The notes: generated from the letters alone by a model not told the origin. A stretch of 7,898 nt of DNA from Candidatus Kerfeldbacteria bacterium (GCA_016204645.1 JACQKI010000062.1:1-7898); one strand, 5' to 3'; shown: positions 1 to 4,713, numbered from the stretch's first letter. Numbers and translations are program-made.

Positions 1-84
1 CTACCGGCCCGCTTTGTCCAGCGTTGAGACGTGCCTGCCCCGTACCATCCGAGCGTAGCGAGGATTGGTGCGGGGTTGACCGGC
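1..84. repeat. 84-bp direct repeat, copy 1
   Basis: Identical base for base to 467-550; identity stops at 85 versus 551. The left limit is the window edge, so the unit may be longer. It contains a hairpin at 38-75: arm CCCCGTACCATCC, loop GAGCGTAGCGA, arm GGATTGGTGCGGGG, about 13 pairs with one bulged T and one G-T pair. The last base is the first base of the stop codon of the GIY-YIG gene. No mobile-element gene lies inside the repeat. It could be a palindromic intergenic (REP-like) element or a target duplicated with the GIY-YIG gene. Confidence 0.9.
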
Positions 85-377
85 TACACTACGGGTCCGC
101 CAACGGACGGATTGTTTAAGGAGGCGTGCTTGTAAAGTCCTAGTTTTCGGAAAAGAATTTCTTTGGACTGTGAGTGAGACTTGAGCTTGATTTCTCGCTG
201 TCGAGCCTCTGTTTTTGTAGTGAGGGTTTCAGTGTAAATAAGGGTATATGGCCGGTACGCTTTTGTCGACCGAACGTATCCGTTGTTATGCTCATTAATA
301 CGATGGGTGACGTTGTCGGTAATTCCGATGTACGTTCTCCGATAGCGCGTGCTTTTCAAAACGTAGAGATAGAACAT
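84..377 (-). CDS. Small GIY-YIG nuclease-fold protein
   Basis: A 97-aa single-domain GIY-YIG protein of the short UvrC/URI-like type. The GIY half is YLYVL (residues 3-7) and YIG (16-18). The catalytic Arg is R26 in HRINEH, followed by H30, and the probable metal-binding Glu is E62 in RQREIKLK. All three positions match the second GIY-YIG protein of this window. Proteins of this size are usually annotated as putative endonucleases; the biological substrate is generally unknown. The start at 377 was chosen because GGAG lies just upstream and the fold begins at once; an upstream in-frame ATG at 395 would add MARRRK. The gene lies exactly between two identical 84-bp repeats and its stop codon begins in one of them, so gene and repeat may move or duplicate together. 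The C-terminal tail after about residue 85 is low-complexity and outside the domain. Confidence 0.85.
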   Translation of the reverse strand: MFYLYVLKSTRYRRTYIGITDNVTHRINEHNNGYVRSTKAYRPYTLIYTETLTTKTEARQREIKLKSHSQSKEILFRKLGLYKHASLNNPSVGGPVV

Positions 378-425
378 TTTTCTCCGTCGCGCCACGATAT
401 GTGATTTCTACAGGTTGACGTGTTT

Positions 426-454
426 CGCCCTGCGGGCGACCACCCGTAGGGTGG
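426..454. repeat. Two adjacent mini-hairpins with 3-nt loops
   Basis: CGCCC-TGC-GGGCG (426-438) is followed after one base by CCACCC-GTA-GGGTGG (440-454). Both are perfect palindromes with a trinucleotide loop. They lie in the 313-bp gene-free stretch 378-690, which otherwise holds the second 84-bp repeat and an inverted hairpin. No T-tract follows either one, so they are not ordinary terminators. Confidence 0.7.
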
Positions 455-466
455 AACCGGGCTACA

Positions 467-550
467 CTACCGGCCCGCTTTGTCCAGCGTTGAGACGTGC
501 CTGCCCCGTACCATCCGAGCGTAGCGAGGATTGGTGCGGGGTTGACCGGC
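467..550. repeat. 84-bp direct repeat, copy 2
   Basis: Exact copy of 1-84 in the same orientation, 466 bp apart. Its hairpin lies at 504-541. Copy 1 is followed by CTACACTAC and copy 2 is preceded by GCTACACTAC, so the junction motif also recurs, as expected for a tandem array or a duplication. I see no convincing gene in 378-690. Confidence 0.9.
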
Positions 551-556
551 GGGCTA

Positions 557-589
557 CCCTGTACCACTCGCGTGCGCTCAGGTACAGGG
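557..589. repeat. Inverted, diverged copy of the repeat hairpin
   Basis: Perfect 9-bp arms CCCTGTACC (557-565) and GGTACAGGG (581-589) around a 15-nt loop. The reverse complement of about 550-600 reads GTGCCTGCCCTGTACC then GAGCGC, which parallels GTGCCTGCCCCGTACC then GAGCGT in the 84-bp repeats. The stem bases differ between the copies yet stay paired. Confidence 0.75.
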
Positions 590-690
590 CAGGCACCAAC
601 GGTCCGCTCCGCGCACGTTCTTGAGCAGGACGATTTTAGCAAACGTGGCTGGGCTTGTCGAGGGTTGGTTCGGTATGGTACGGATGGGGT

Positions 691-1077
691 ATGAGAGTTC
701 AGCCGCAGCGTATGTGGGCCTGGGTGTACGTCGGCGGGTGGATAACTGTCATTTTTTCATTGTCGTCAATTCCCGATCTGCGCTCGGGATTGCTGCCGCT
801 GTGGGATTTGATTCTGCGAAAGATCGCGCACGTGGCAGAATTTGTCGTGCTCGGCTGGCTGATGTTTCGGGCTTTTGAAGTCGGCAGTATTCCGCGGATG
901 CGGGCCGTGGTTTTGGCTGCGGTTCTGAGTGCATTCTTCGCCGGGACCGACGAGTGGCACCAGTCGTTCGTGACCGGCCGGAACGGCTCGCCGCTCGATG
1001 CCTTAATCGACAGCCTCGGCGTGATTGTGGGCGTAGCCGCCCGGCTGCGGCTGACTGGACCCGGCAGCAAGCTGTAG
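691..1077 (+). CDS. VanZ-like family membrane protein
   Basis: A 128-aa hydrophobic protein with the VanZ-like pattern: a first membrane segment around residues 8-26 (WAWVYVGGWITVIFSLSS), the K-x-x-H motif KIAHVAEFVVLGWL, a further hydrophobic segment (VVLAAVLSAFFAG), then DEWHQSFVTGRNGSPLDALIDSLG, which matches the family's DE-x-x-Q-x-F-x-x-x-R and D-x-x-x-D/N-x-x-G signature. VanZ itself gives low-level teicoplanin resistance in enterococci; most relatives have no assigned role and probably act at the cell envelope. The start at 691 was chosen because the in-frame ATG at 655 would add a non-family, non-hydrophobic stretch. No strong SD is visible, only GGATGGGG directly before the start. 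It stands alone, with repeats upstream and a terminator about 100 bp downstream. Confidence 0.85.
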   Translation: MRVQPQRMWAWVYVGGWITVIFSLSSIPDLRSGLLPLWDLILRKIAHVAEFVVLGWLMFRAFEVGSIPRMRAVVLAAVLSAFFAGTDEWHQSFVTGRNGSPLDALIDSLGVIVGVAARLRLTGPGSKL

Positions 1078-1096
1078 CCTGGGGAAAACTCGGTGG

Positions 1097-1125
1097 TTGT
1101 CGAGGCTCTGCCGGTGTGCTACTAA
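1097..1125 (+). promoter_or_regulatory. Possible promoter for the phosphoribosyltransferase leader
   Basis: TTGTCG (1097-1102), 17-nt spacer, TACTAA (1120-1125). Transcription would begin near 1132, ahead of the terminator hairpin at 1178 and the gene at 1301. Both boxes are imperfect matches, so this is tentative. Confidence 0.3.
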
Positions 1126-1177
1126 ATACCTATGGCAGGGCTGAAAAAAAGTAACGACCGCAACAGCCGTGAACTTG

Positions 1178-1207
1178 AGGGCGCAACCGCGCCCTTATGT
1201 GTTTTTT
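1178..1207 (+). terminator. Intrinsic terminator before the phosphoribosyltransferase gene
   Basis: Stem AGGGCGC (1178-1184), loop AACC, stem GCGCCCT (1189-1195), then TATGTG and six T's (1202-1207). It could end the VanZ-like transcript or act as an attenuator inside the leader of the gene at 1301. The latter would match the layout of the two units at 4598-5744. I found no clear antiterminator segment here. Confidence 0.65.
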
Positions 1208-1300
1208 GGGCAACCAACCAGGAGGGGAAACCAAAACCGAAAGTTGCTGAGCAGCAATCGCTCGTCTACACAATCGACCACTGAACCTCAGGGAGGCGGT

Positions 1301-1888
1301 ATGCATGAATTGGAGGTGGTAGACGGAATTGATCCGCGCAGCCTGATTGAGCCGAACGAGGTGTACGTGCCGTGGGCCGAGGTCGGTCTGCTCGCGCAAG
1401 AAGTCGGGCTCAAGCTGGCGTCGCACATCGACAAGTTCGGCCCGTTCGACACCATCGTGGCGATCAAGCACGGCGCTACCTGCATGGCTGCGCTCCTCGA
1501 ACGGACCGTGCCGCACGGCATGCTGCGGTATGCGAAGCTTCGCCGGCGGGAAACCGGTCTGACCGTAGTTGAGTCACCTGCGCCGAGCATCGACTACTTT
1601 CCCGAAGAAAAGTTTCTCCGGGATAAGAACGTAGCCATCTTCGACGAGGTGTACGAGACGGGCAAGAGTTCGACACGGGCTAGGCATACGGCCGAAGAAT
1701 CCGAGCCCCGCAGCGTGACTGTGGTGACACTGCACTACAAGCCCGAGTGCAACATCTTCCCGTTCTGCAAGCCCGACATCTACGGCGCTGAGATCGATCC
1801 TCGTTACCGGTGCTACCCGTGGGAGCTCTGGGAACGGGTGATGCAGGCTCGCATCAACAAGATGCAGGTAGCGATCGCGGTGGTCTAG
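1301..1888 (+). CDS. Phosphoribosyltransferase-like protein (type I PRT fold)
   Basis: A 195-aa protein resembling the xanthine/guanine/hypoxanthine-type phosphoribosyltransferases (COG2236-like), which join a purine base to PRPP. The hallmark is VAIFDEVYETGKSS (residues 111-124), in the place of the PRPP-binding loop usually written [VIL]x[VIL][DE]DVxxTGxT. The N-terminal loop is IVAIKHGATCMAALL (52-66). IYGAEIDPRYRCYPWELWE (160-178) resembles the hydrophobic PWE segment near the C-terminus of archaeal and XGPRT-like enzymes. The start at 1301 is fixed by GGGAGG at 1291-1296; an upstream in-frame ATG at 1169 lies before the terminator and lacks the fold. Odd points are DE rather than the usual acidic pair plus V, HGAT instead of the common GG loop, and four Cys in the C-terminal half. 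The base specificity cannot be read from the sequence. The gene lies behind a terminator hairpin and converges on rplT. Confidence 0.75.
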   Translation: MHELEVVDGIDPRSLIEPNEVYVPWAEVGLLAQEVGLKLASHIDKFGPFDTIVAIKHGATCMAALLERTVPHGMLRYAKLRRRETGLTVVESPAPSIDYFPEEKFLRDKNVAIFDEVYETGKSSTRARHTAEESEPRSVTVVTLHYKPECNIFPFCKPDIYGAEIDPRYRCYPWELWERVMQARINKMQVAIAVV

Positions 1889-1909
1889 CGGATAGTTCGT
1901 GTATTTAAC

Positions 1910-1939
1910 GAAGACGGCCACAGGGATGTGACCGTCTTC
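1910..1939. terminator. Hairpin between convergent genes
   Basis: GAAGACGG (1910-1917) pairs with CCGTCTTC (1932-1939), with an inner CACA/TGTG stem around GGGA and one C-A mismatch. It lies between the phosphoribosyltransferase stop and the rplT stop. Neither strand has a strong T-tract after it, so it may be a weak bidirectional terminator or an mRNA end-protecting hairpin. Confidence 0.5.
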
Positions 1940-1958
1940 AACCTGCGAAGTGTAGTAG

Positions 1959-2306
1959 TTACTTGGCCTGTGCGAGCTTGACGATTTCAGCGAAAACCTT
2001 GGGGTGTTCGGCTGCCAGCTGGCTCAAGACTTTTCGATTAAGTTCGATTTTTTTGGCTTTCAGCATCGGGATCAAGCGGGAGTAGGTGACGCCGTTTAGT
2101 CGGGCGCCGGCGTTGATGCGAATCTGCCAGAGCTGGCGAAAATCTCGTTTTTTTAATCGGCGGTGCCGGTAAGCGTGCGCCCAGGCTTTGGTGACCGCGA
2201 CTTTACCAAGCTTGATGCTGGTTTTCCGACGCCAGCGATAGCCCTTGGTGTGCTTAAGGATGTTCTTAGTATGCTTCTTGTGGATGATGCCGCGTTTGAT
2301 TCTCAT
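1959..2306 (-). CDS. rplT: 50S ribosomal protein L20
   Basis: A 115-aa protein of normal L20 length. It starts MRIKRG, then has the basic N-terminal tail (HKKHTKNILKHTKGYRWRRK), the HAYRHRRLKKRDFRQLWQIRINAGAR core and the C-terminal globular domain (IELNRKVLSQLA). L20 binds 23S rRNA early in 50S assembly. In E. coli and B. subtilis it also represses its own operon by binding a leader that mimics its rRNA site. Here it is the last gene of the minus-strand infC-rpmI-rplT cluster, 38 nt after rpmI. The ATG at 2306 has no recognisable SD, as for most genes here outside the three SD-preceded plus-strand genes. The WRRK...IKL...AVTKAWAHAYR wording is like Patescibacteria L20 in my memory; this is an impression only. 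Confidence 0.97.
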   Translation of the reverse strand: MRIKRGIIHKKHTKNILKHTKGYRWRRKTSIKLGKVAVTKAWAHAYRHRRLKKRDFRQLWQIRINAGARLNGVTYSRLIPMLKAKKIELNRKVLSQLAAEHPKVFAEIVKLAQAK

Positions 2307-2344
2307 GGTGGATTATGGGGAATGGAATAAGGCGTATGGGGTGG

Positions 2345-2569
2345 CTAAAAGTCGCGGTTGGCGGATGGTTTAATTCGGCTGTAGGGCAAGAGGTGATGGA
2401 GGGCGCGGGCATCGACCTTGCGGACCGTTCGGTCGCGACGTTTGCGCAGCGTGATGCGGCCTGAGTCGCGGGCGTTGAAGTGATCCTGCCCAGCGGCGCG
2501 TTTCAGGATTTTACCGCGCTTGGTCACGCGGAAGCGCTTGGCAGTGGCTTGGTGGGTTTTGAGTTTCAT
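2345..2569 (-). CDS. rpmI: 50S ribosomal protein L35
   Basis: A 74-aa protein with the L35 pattern: MKLKTHQATAKRFRVTKRGKI at the N-terminus, AGQDHFNARDS in place of the usual AGKxHxxxxKS, a basic centre (RKRRDRTVRK) and the end motif ALHHLLPY (residues 56-63). About 11 extra residues (SRIKPSANRDF) follow LLPY, longer than the common 64-66-aa form. L35 is a small basic 50S protein. It lies between infC (54 nt upstream, with a hairpin in the gap) and rplT (38 nt downstream), the classic gene order. No SD is evident before the ATG at 2569. Confidence 0.96.
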   Translation of the reverse strand: MKLKTHQATAKRFRVTKRGKILKRAAGQDHFNARDSGRITLRKRRDRTVRKVDARALHHLLPYSRIKPSANRDF

Positions 2570-2582
2570 TGAGGATGGTAGC

Positions 2583-2599
2583 GCGGGCTTAAAGCCCGC
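2583..2599. repeat. Palindrome in the infC-rpmI gap
   Basis: GCGGGCT-TAA-AGCCCGC, a perfect 7-bp stem with a 3-nt loop. No T-run follows on the minus strand, so it is not a terminator. It could be an mRNA processing or stabilising hairpin, a regulatory site of the L20/L35 part of the operon, or one of the 3-nt-loop mini-hairpins scattered between genes here. Confidence 0.6.
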
Positions 2600-2623
2600 A
2601 TTGTAATAAGGTGAAGGCTTAGG

Positions 2624-3136
2624 TTATTTCTTTTCGCCGATGACTGTGAACAGCTTATTGCCCTGTTTACTCATCGGCTGTTCGACGTAGACTTTTTCAC
2701 CCAGCTCTTTGATGAATTGGCTGACGTTTTCTCGCGCCCGGGCTTGGTGGGCGAACTCGCGGCCGCGGAGAATCATCTCGATCTTGACCTTGTGACCCTC
2801 ATCGAGAAATCGTCGAGCCGTTGTTAGACGCACCTGACGGTCGTGATCGCCAATCTTGAAAGATAGTCGTACGCCTTTAACCTCGATCCGCTTGGCGTGG
2901 GCTTTCGATTTCCGTTCCTGTTTTTCCAGACGGTACTGGTACGCGCCGAAATCCAGTATTTTACAGACCGGCGGCCGCGCGTGCGGAGCCACTTCGACCA
3001 AATCGAACCCGCGGTCAGCGGCCATCCGGAGTGCTTCGTCAGTTGCCACCACGCCGTGCGATTTTCCCTGCTCGTCGATGAGCATGACTTCCGGCGCGCG
3101 GATGAGACGGTTGACGCGGAGTGCGGGGCTGCTGAT
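2624..3136 (-). CDS. infC: Translation initiation factor IF-3 with an apparent AUC start
   Basis: IF-3 binds the 30S subunit, prevents premature joining of 50S and checks start codons. The first ATG (3085) would give 153 aa and cut off the conserved N-terminus. Upstream codons in the same frame encode RVNRLIRAPEV, the family signature directly before LIDEQGK. Between the in-frame stop at 3170-3172 and 3085 there is no ATG, GTG, TTG or CTG. The best start is ATC at 3134-3136, giving 170 aa, normal for IF-3. Further features are FDLVEVAPHARPPVCKILDFGAY at the end of the N-domain, a Lys/Arg-rich linker (QERKSKAHAKR) and the C-domain with KIGDHDRQVRLTTARRFL, GHKVKIEMILRGRE and the end EQPMSKQGNKLFTVI. 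E. coli infC uses AUU and IF-3 represses that start, so an AUC start here fits the same autoregulation. It begins 17 nt after a GIY-YIG gene. Confidence 0.95.
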   Translation of the reverse strand: MSSPALRVNRLIRAPEVMLIDEQGKSHGVVATDEALRMAADRGFDLVEVAPHARPPVCKILDFGAYQYRLEKQERKSKAHAKRIEVKGVRLSFKIGDHDRQVRLTTARRFLDEGHKVKIEMILRGREFAHQARARENVSQFIKELGEKVYVEQPMSKQGNKLFTVIGEKK

Positions 3137-3153
3137 AGCGGATGAATTACTGG

Positions 3154-3429
3154 TTAAGTTAACGGTGTTTTATTTTGGTCTTCCAGGTGGTGTTTGAGTT
3201 GCTTGCTTAGGAATCGTCGGCCAGCTCCACTTTTGAGAAAGCGCTCCCGGCCGAGGGCGTCGTATTTATTGAGGTAGCCCTCGACATAGACGATGCGCAG
3301 AGCCTGCTTCAGTCGTGTTGAATATACAAGACCGGAGCGGTGTTGATTAAGTCGTGGGACCGGCTTGGTTGAGTAACCGATGTACCAGCCGCGATCCTTT
3401 TGATCTTCAAGAAGGTAGACATAGTGCAT
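3154..3429 (-). CDS. Small GIY-YIG nuclease-fold protein upstream of infC
   Basis: A 91-aa GIY-YIG domain: YVYLL (residues 3-7), WYIGYS (15-20), R26 and H30 in RLNQH, SGLVYST, YVEGY (48-52), E62 in GRERFLKSG, then RRFLSKQLKHHL. The catalytic-type residues R26, H30 and E62 sit at the same positions as in the gene at 84-377, so the two are related but clearly diverged. It precedes infC by 17 nt on the same strand and probably shares its transcript, an unusual neighbour for the infC operon. There is no SD; TAATGT, a possible -10 box, begins exactly 15 nt before the ATG, so the mRNA may be leaderless. The function is unknown, as for most stand-alone members. Confidence 0.88.
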   Translation of the reverse strand: MHYVYLLEDQKDRGWYIGYSTKPVPRLNQHRSGLVYSTRLKQALRIVYVEGYLNKYDALGRERFLKSGAGRRFLSKQLKHHLEDQNKTPLT

Positions 3430-3438
3430 GGTGGTGAT

Positions 3439-3444
3439 ACATTA
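3439..3444 (-). promoter_or_regulatory. Possible -10 box for GIY-YIG-infC operon
   Basis: TAATGT on the minus strand. Its first base is 15 nt from the ATG at 3429, the same distance as at three plus-strand promoters here. No convincing -35 box is seen 17 nt upstream. Confidence 0.4.
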
Positions 3445-3490
3445 CGCGCCACCATAGAATCCTCGTTTGTTTTTTTATATGCTATTAGCT

Positions 3491-3601
3491 GGTGGTCGCG
3501 TAAACCGCTTCGCGGACGCGACTCACCACGTAACTACGCTTCGCGTAGCACGAGGCGCTGGCCGCGCCACGTGGTCCCGCCGCAGGCGGGACTTTACGTG
3601 G
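3491..3601. repeat. Cluster of nested palindromes next to the tmRNA 3' end
   Basis: Three hairpins lie in a row. The first (3491-3527) has GGTG and GTCGCG arms around CCGC-TTC-GCGG. The second is CTACGC-TTC-GCGTAG (3534-3548). The third has CCACGT/ACGTGG outer arms (3567-3572, 3596-3601) around GTCCCGCC-GCA-GGCGGGAC (3574-3592). In addition CACCACGTAA (3524-3533) is a perfect inverted copy of TTACGTGGTG (3594-3603), which includes the tmRNA CCA end. There is no T-tract on the minus strand, so this is not a clear ssrA terminator. I see no gene in 3430-3598. Confidence 0.75.
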
Positions 3602-3990
3602 TGGAGATGGCGGGTCGTGCGCCCGCGTCTGCAACCAACACTCTACCACAGTCCACACGGTTCGTCTACCTCAAGGTGATGTCACAACGACCGCTGAAGA
3701 GATAGACGAGAAACGGCCGCTGTCAGCCCGAAGTTCTTGACGTTACGCCCGGGCCAGGCGCAGCATCCAGCCGAAAGATATTACACCCGGTTCCGGAACA
3801 TCGGCCTCTCCGGACGGATGGCCATTCGGTTTTACGCGAATGACGGGGCAAACTGCGGAACGCTGAAAGCGTTCTTTAGCTTGCTGACCAGTGTCTTGGC
3901 ACTTATCGTTTCCGGAATTTTTACGTAGATCCCGGCGCTACGCCGTGCAATGGTAGTATGTCAAGGTTACATCGACTGCTGAACATCCCC
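3599..3990 (-). ncRNA. ssrA: Transfer-messenger RNA (tmRNA)
   Basis: About 392 nt including an encoded CCA (3599-3601). The 5' end GGGGATG (3990-3984) pairs with CATCTCC (3609-3603) with one G-U. Preceding the acceptor strand is a 17-nt T-arm, GCGGG-CGCACGA-CCCGC. P2 is long: GTAACC/GGTTGC, ACA/TGT, CTACCA/TGGTAG and GCACGG/CCGTGT. PK1 forms from CGTAG/CTACG and CCGGGA/TTCCGG, followed by the CGTAAAAA seen in E. coli tmRNA. Eleven nt after PK1 comes the resume codon GCC (3900-3898), preceded by TAAGT with the U and A that are important at -5 and -4. The tag has 22 codons, begins AKTLV, ends APSFA and stops with TAA at 3834-3832. The RNA rescues stalled ribosomes with SmpB, whose gene lies 111 nt upstream on the same strand. 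The T-loop departs from TTCRANY. Confidence 0.9.
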
Positions 3991-3998
3991 TAGAAGTG

Positions 3999-4033
3999 GA
4001 GGTCGGAAGTTGGAGGTTAGAGGTCGGAGGCTT
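3999..4033. repeat. Degenerate 7-bp tandem array between smpB and ssrA
   Basis: Five heptamers: GAGGTCG, GAAGTTG, GAGGTTA, GAGGTCG, GAGGCTT. GAGGTCGGA recurs exactly 21 bp apart (3999, 4020). It sits directly upstream of the tmRNA 5' end, where a promoter would be expected; I see no good -35/-10 pair, so ssrA may be processed from a smpB transcript. Confidence 0.65.
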
Positions 4034-4101
4034 GACCCCAGCTTCTAGCGAAGGTTCAACGCGAAGAGGAGTTTGACGGATTTCTTGGCCGGTGTCAAGT
4101 C

Positions 4102-4551
4102 TTAGACCTTGCGCCTGAGGGCACGAGCAATCTCTCGAAACGCCTCTCGTTTCTTTAAGGTTGCGCGCTTGTCGTGCGCTTTCTTGCCACGCGCCAAAGC
4201 GATTTCGACCTTGACCAGACCGCGCTTGGTGTAGACGGATAGGGGAATGAGGGTTTGACCTTGGGCCTTTGACTTGCCGATCAAGGTAGCCAGCTCGTGA
4301 GCTTGGAGCAAGAGCTTGCGCGAGCGGGTGGGCGTGTAGCTGGCGCCGAGGTTAGCCGGTTTATACGGAGCAATGTGGCAGTTGATCAGCCAGGCGGCAT
4401 TATCTTTGATTGCGACGTAACTGCCGCGCAGATTGACTTGACCGGCTTTGGCTGATTTTACTTCTGGGCCAGTGAGTATAATGCCAGCCTCGAGTGTTTC
4501 CAGGATCTGGTAGTCATGACGGGCGTGGCGGTTGTCGGCGAGGGTGGGCAT
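4102..4551 (-). CDS. smpB: SsrA-binding protein SmpB
   Basis: A 149-aa protein of normal SmpB length. SmpB binds the tRNA-like part of tmRNA and takes it into stalled ribosomes. Visible are NRHARHDYQILETLEAGIILTG (residues 7-28), the EVKSAKAGQVNLRGSYV core (30-46), HIAPY (59-63), R-x-RKLLLQ (76-83), the C-terminal strand GLVKVEIALARGKKAHDKR (111-129) and the basic tail LKKREAFREIARALRRKV. In other species that tail enters the mRNA channel. The start at 4551 was chosen since the family begins a few residues before N-x-x-A; an in-frame ATG at 4644 would add a non-family stretch and overlap the divergent promoter. There is no SD; the start is preceded by a degenerate heptamer array. The tmRNA gene follows on the same strand, so both parts of trans-translation are probably transcribed together. 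Confidence 0.96.
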   Translation of the reverse strand: MPTLADNRHARHDYQILETLEAGIILTGPEVKSAKAGQVNLRGSYVAIKDNAAWLINCHIAPYKPANLGASYTPTRSRKLLLQAHELATLIGKSKAQGQTLIPLSVYTKRGLVKVEIALARGKKAHDKRATLKKREAFREIARALRRKV

Positions 4552-4560
4552 GAAAGTAAG

Positions 4561-4595
4561 GAAGTATGGAGTATGGTGTACGAAGTATGGAGGAA
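4561..4595. repeat. Degenerate 7-bp tandem array upstream of smpB
   Basis: Five heptamers: GAAGTAT, GGAGTAT, GGTGTAC, GAAGTAT, GGAGGAA. GAAGTATGGAG recurs exactly 21 bp apart (4561, 4582). On the minus strand the units read CATACT, which resembles a -10 box, so the array may contribute to the smpB promoter. Confidence 0.65.
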
Positions 4596-4597
4596 TC

Positions 4598-4626
4598 TTG
4601 ACACAAAAACATTGGTCTTGTAAGGT
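4598..4626 (+). promoter_or_regulatory. Promoter of attenuator unit A
   Basis: Perfect -35 TTGACA (4598-4603), 17-nt spacer, -10 TAAGGT (4621-4626) with the conserved T, A and final T. The expected RNA start is near 4633, about 3 nt before the ATG at 4636. It has the same geometry as the unit B promoter. Confidence 0.7.
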
Positions 4627-4635
4627 CCAATCACA

Positions 4636-4713
4636 ATGAATCAATCGCAGCAGTATTACCGAGAAATGTATTTAATCCCCTCAGACGGGTCGGCTGCGGC
4701 ATTGGTTTTGTAG
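4636..4713 (+). CDS. Putative 25-aa leader peptide A
   Basis: ATG to TAG, 25 codons. The peptide begins MNQSQQYY and continues to IPSDGSAAALVL. The ORF at 5134 has the same length and shares MNQSQ, L13, P15, S16, G18 and A20; the first 16 nt and the stretch around CCCCTCA-ACGGG are almost identical at nucleotide level, while the part between has diverged without a stop. The ATG lies 15 nt from the -10 box, so it would be read from a nearly leaderless mRNA. Codons 7-8 are tandem Tyr. The ORF overlaps both the P1 stem and the antiterminator segment of the leader RNA, as leader peptides of attenuators do. Translation is inferred; the conservation could instead reflect RNA structure alone. Confidence 0.55.
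   Translation: MNQSQQYYREMYLIPSDGSAAALVL

Noticed and set aside
426..600. CRISPR array
   Set aside because: Repeats are 84 bp and only two, with a gene between them; no regular short repeat-spacer pattern and no cas genes.
415..694. Overlapping short frames in the repeat region (415-624, 497-694, 295-642)
   Set aside because: They are made of repeat and palindrome sequence, mutually overlapping, Arg/Pro/Gly-rich and without a start signal or family match.
1132..1284. 50-codon ORF in the phosphoribosyltransferase leader
   Set aside because: It runs through the terminator hairpin, does not resemble the MNQSQ leader peptides and has no SD; the weak promoter puts ATG at the RNA start, but that alone is not enough.
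3524..3603. Integration attachment site at the tmRNA 3' end
   Set aside because: The 10-bp copies are inverted, not direct, and no integrase gene is visible; kept only as a palindrome cluster.
3599..3680. tRNA gene on the minus strand
   Set aside because: The acceptor and T-arm are tRNA-like but no D-arm or anticodon arm follows at tRNA distance; the 5' partner strand lies at 3990, as in tmRNA.
3400..3705. 101-codon plus-strand frame across the GIY-YIG start and tmRNA 3' end
   Set aside because: It reads antisense through the tmRNA acceptor and T-arm and the palindromes; peptides of this kind are typical of mis-called antisense RNA genes.
3737..3928. 63-codon plus-strand frame
   Set aside because: It lies antisense within the tmRNA gene, including the PK1 and tag region.
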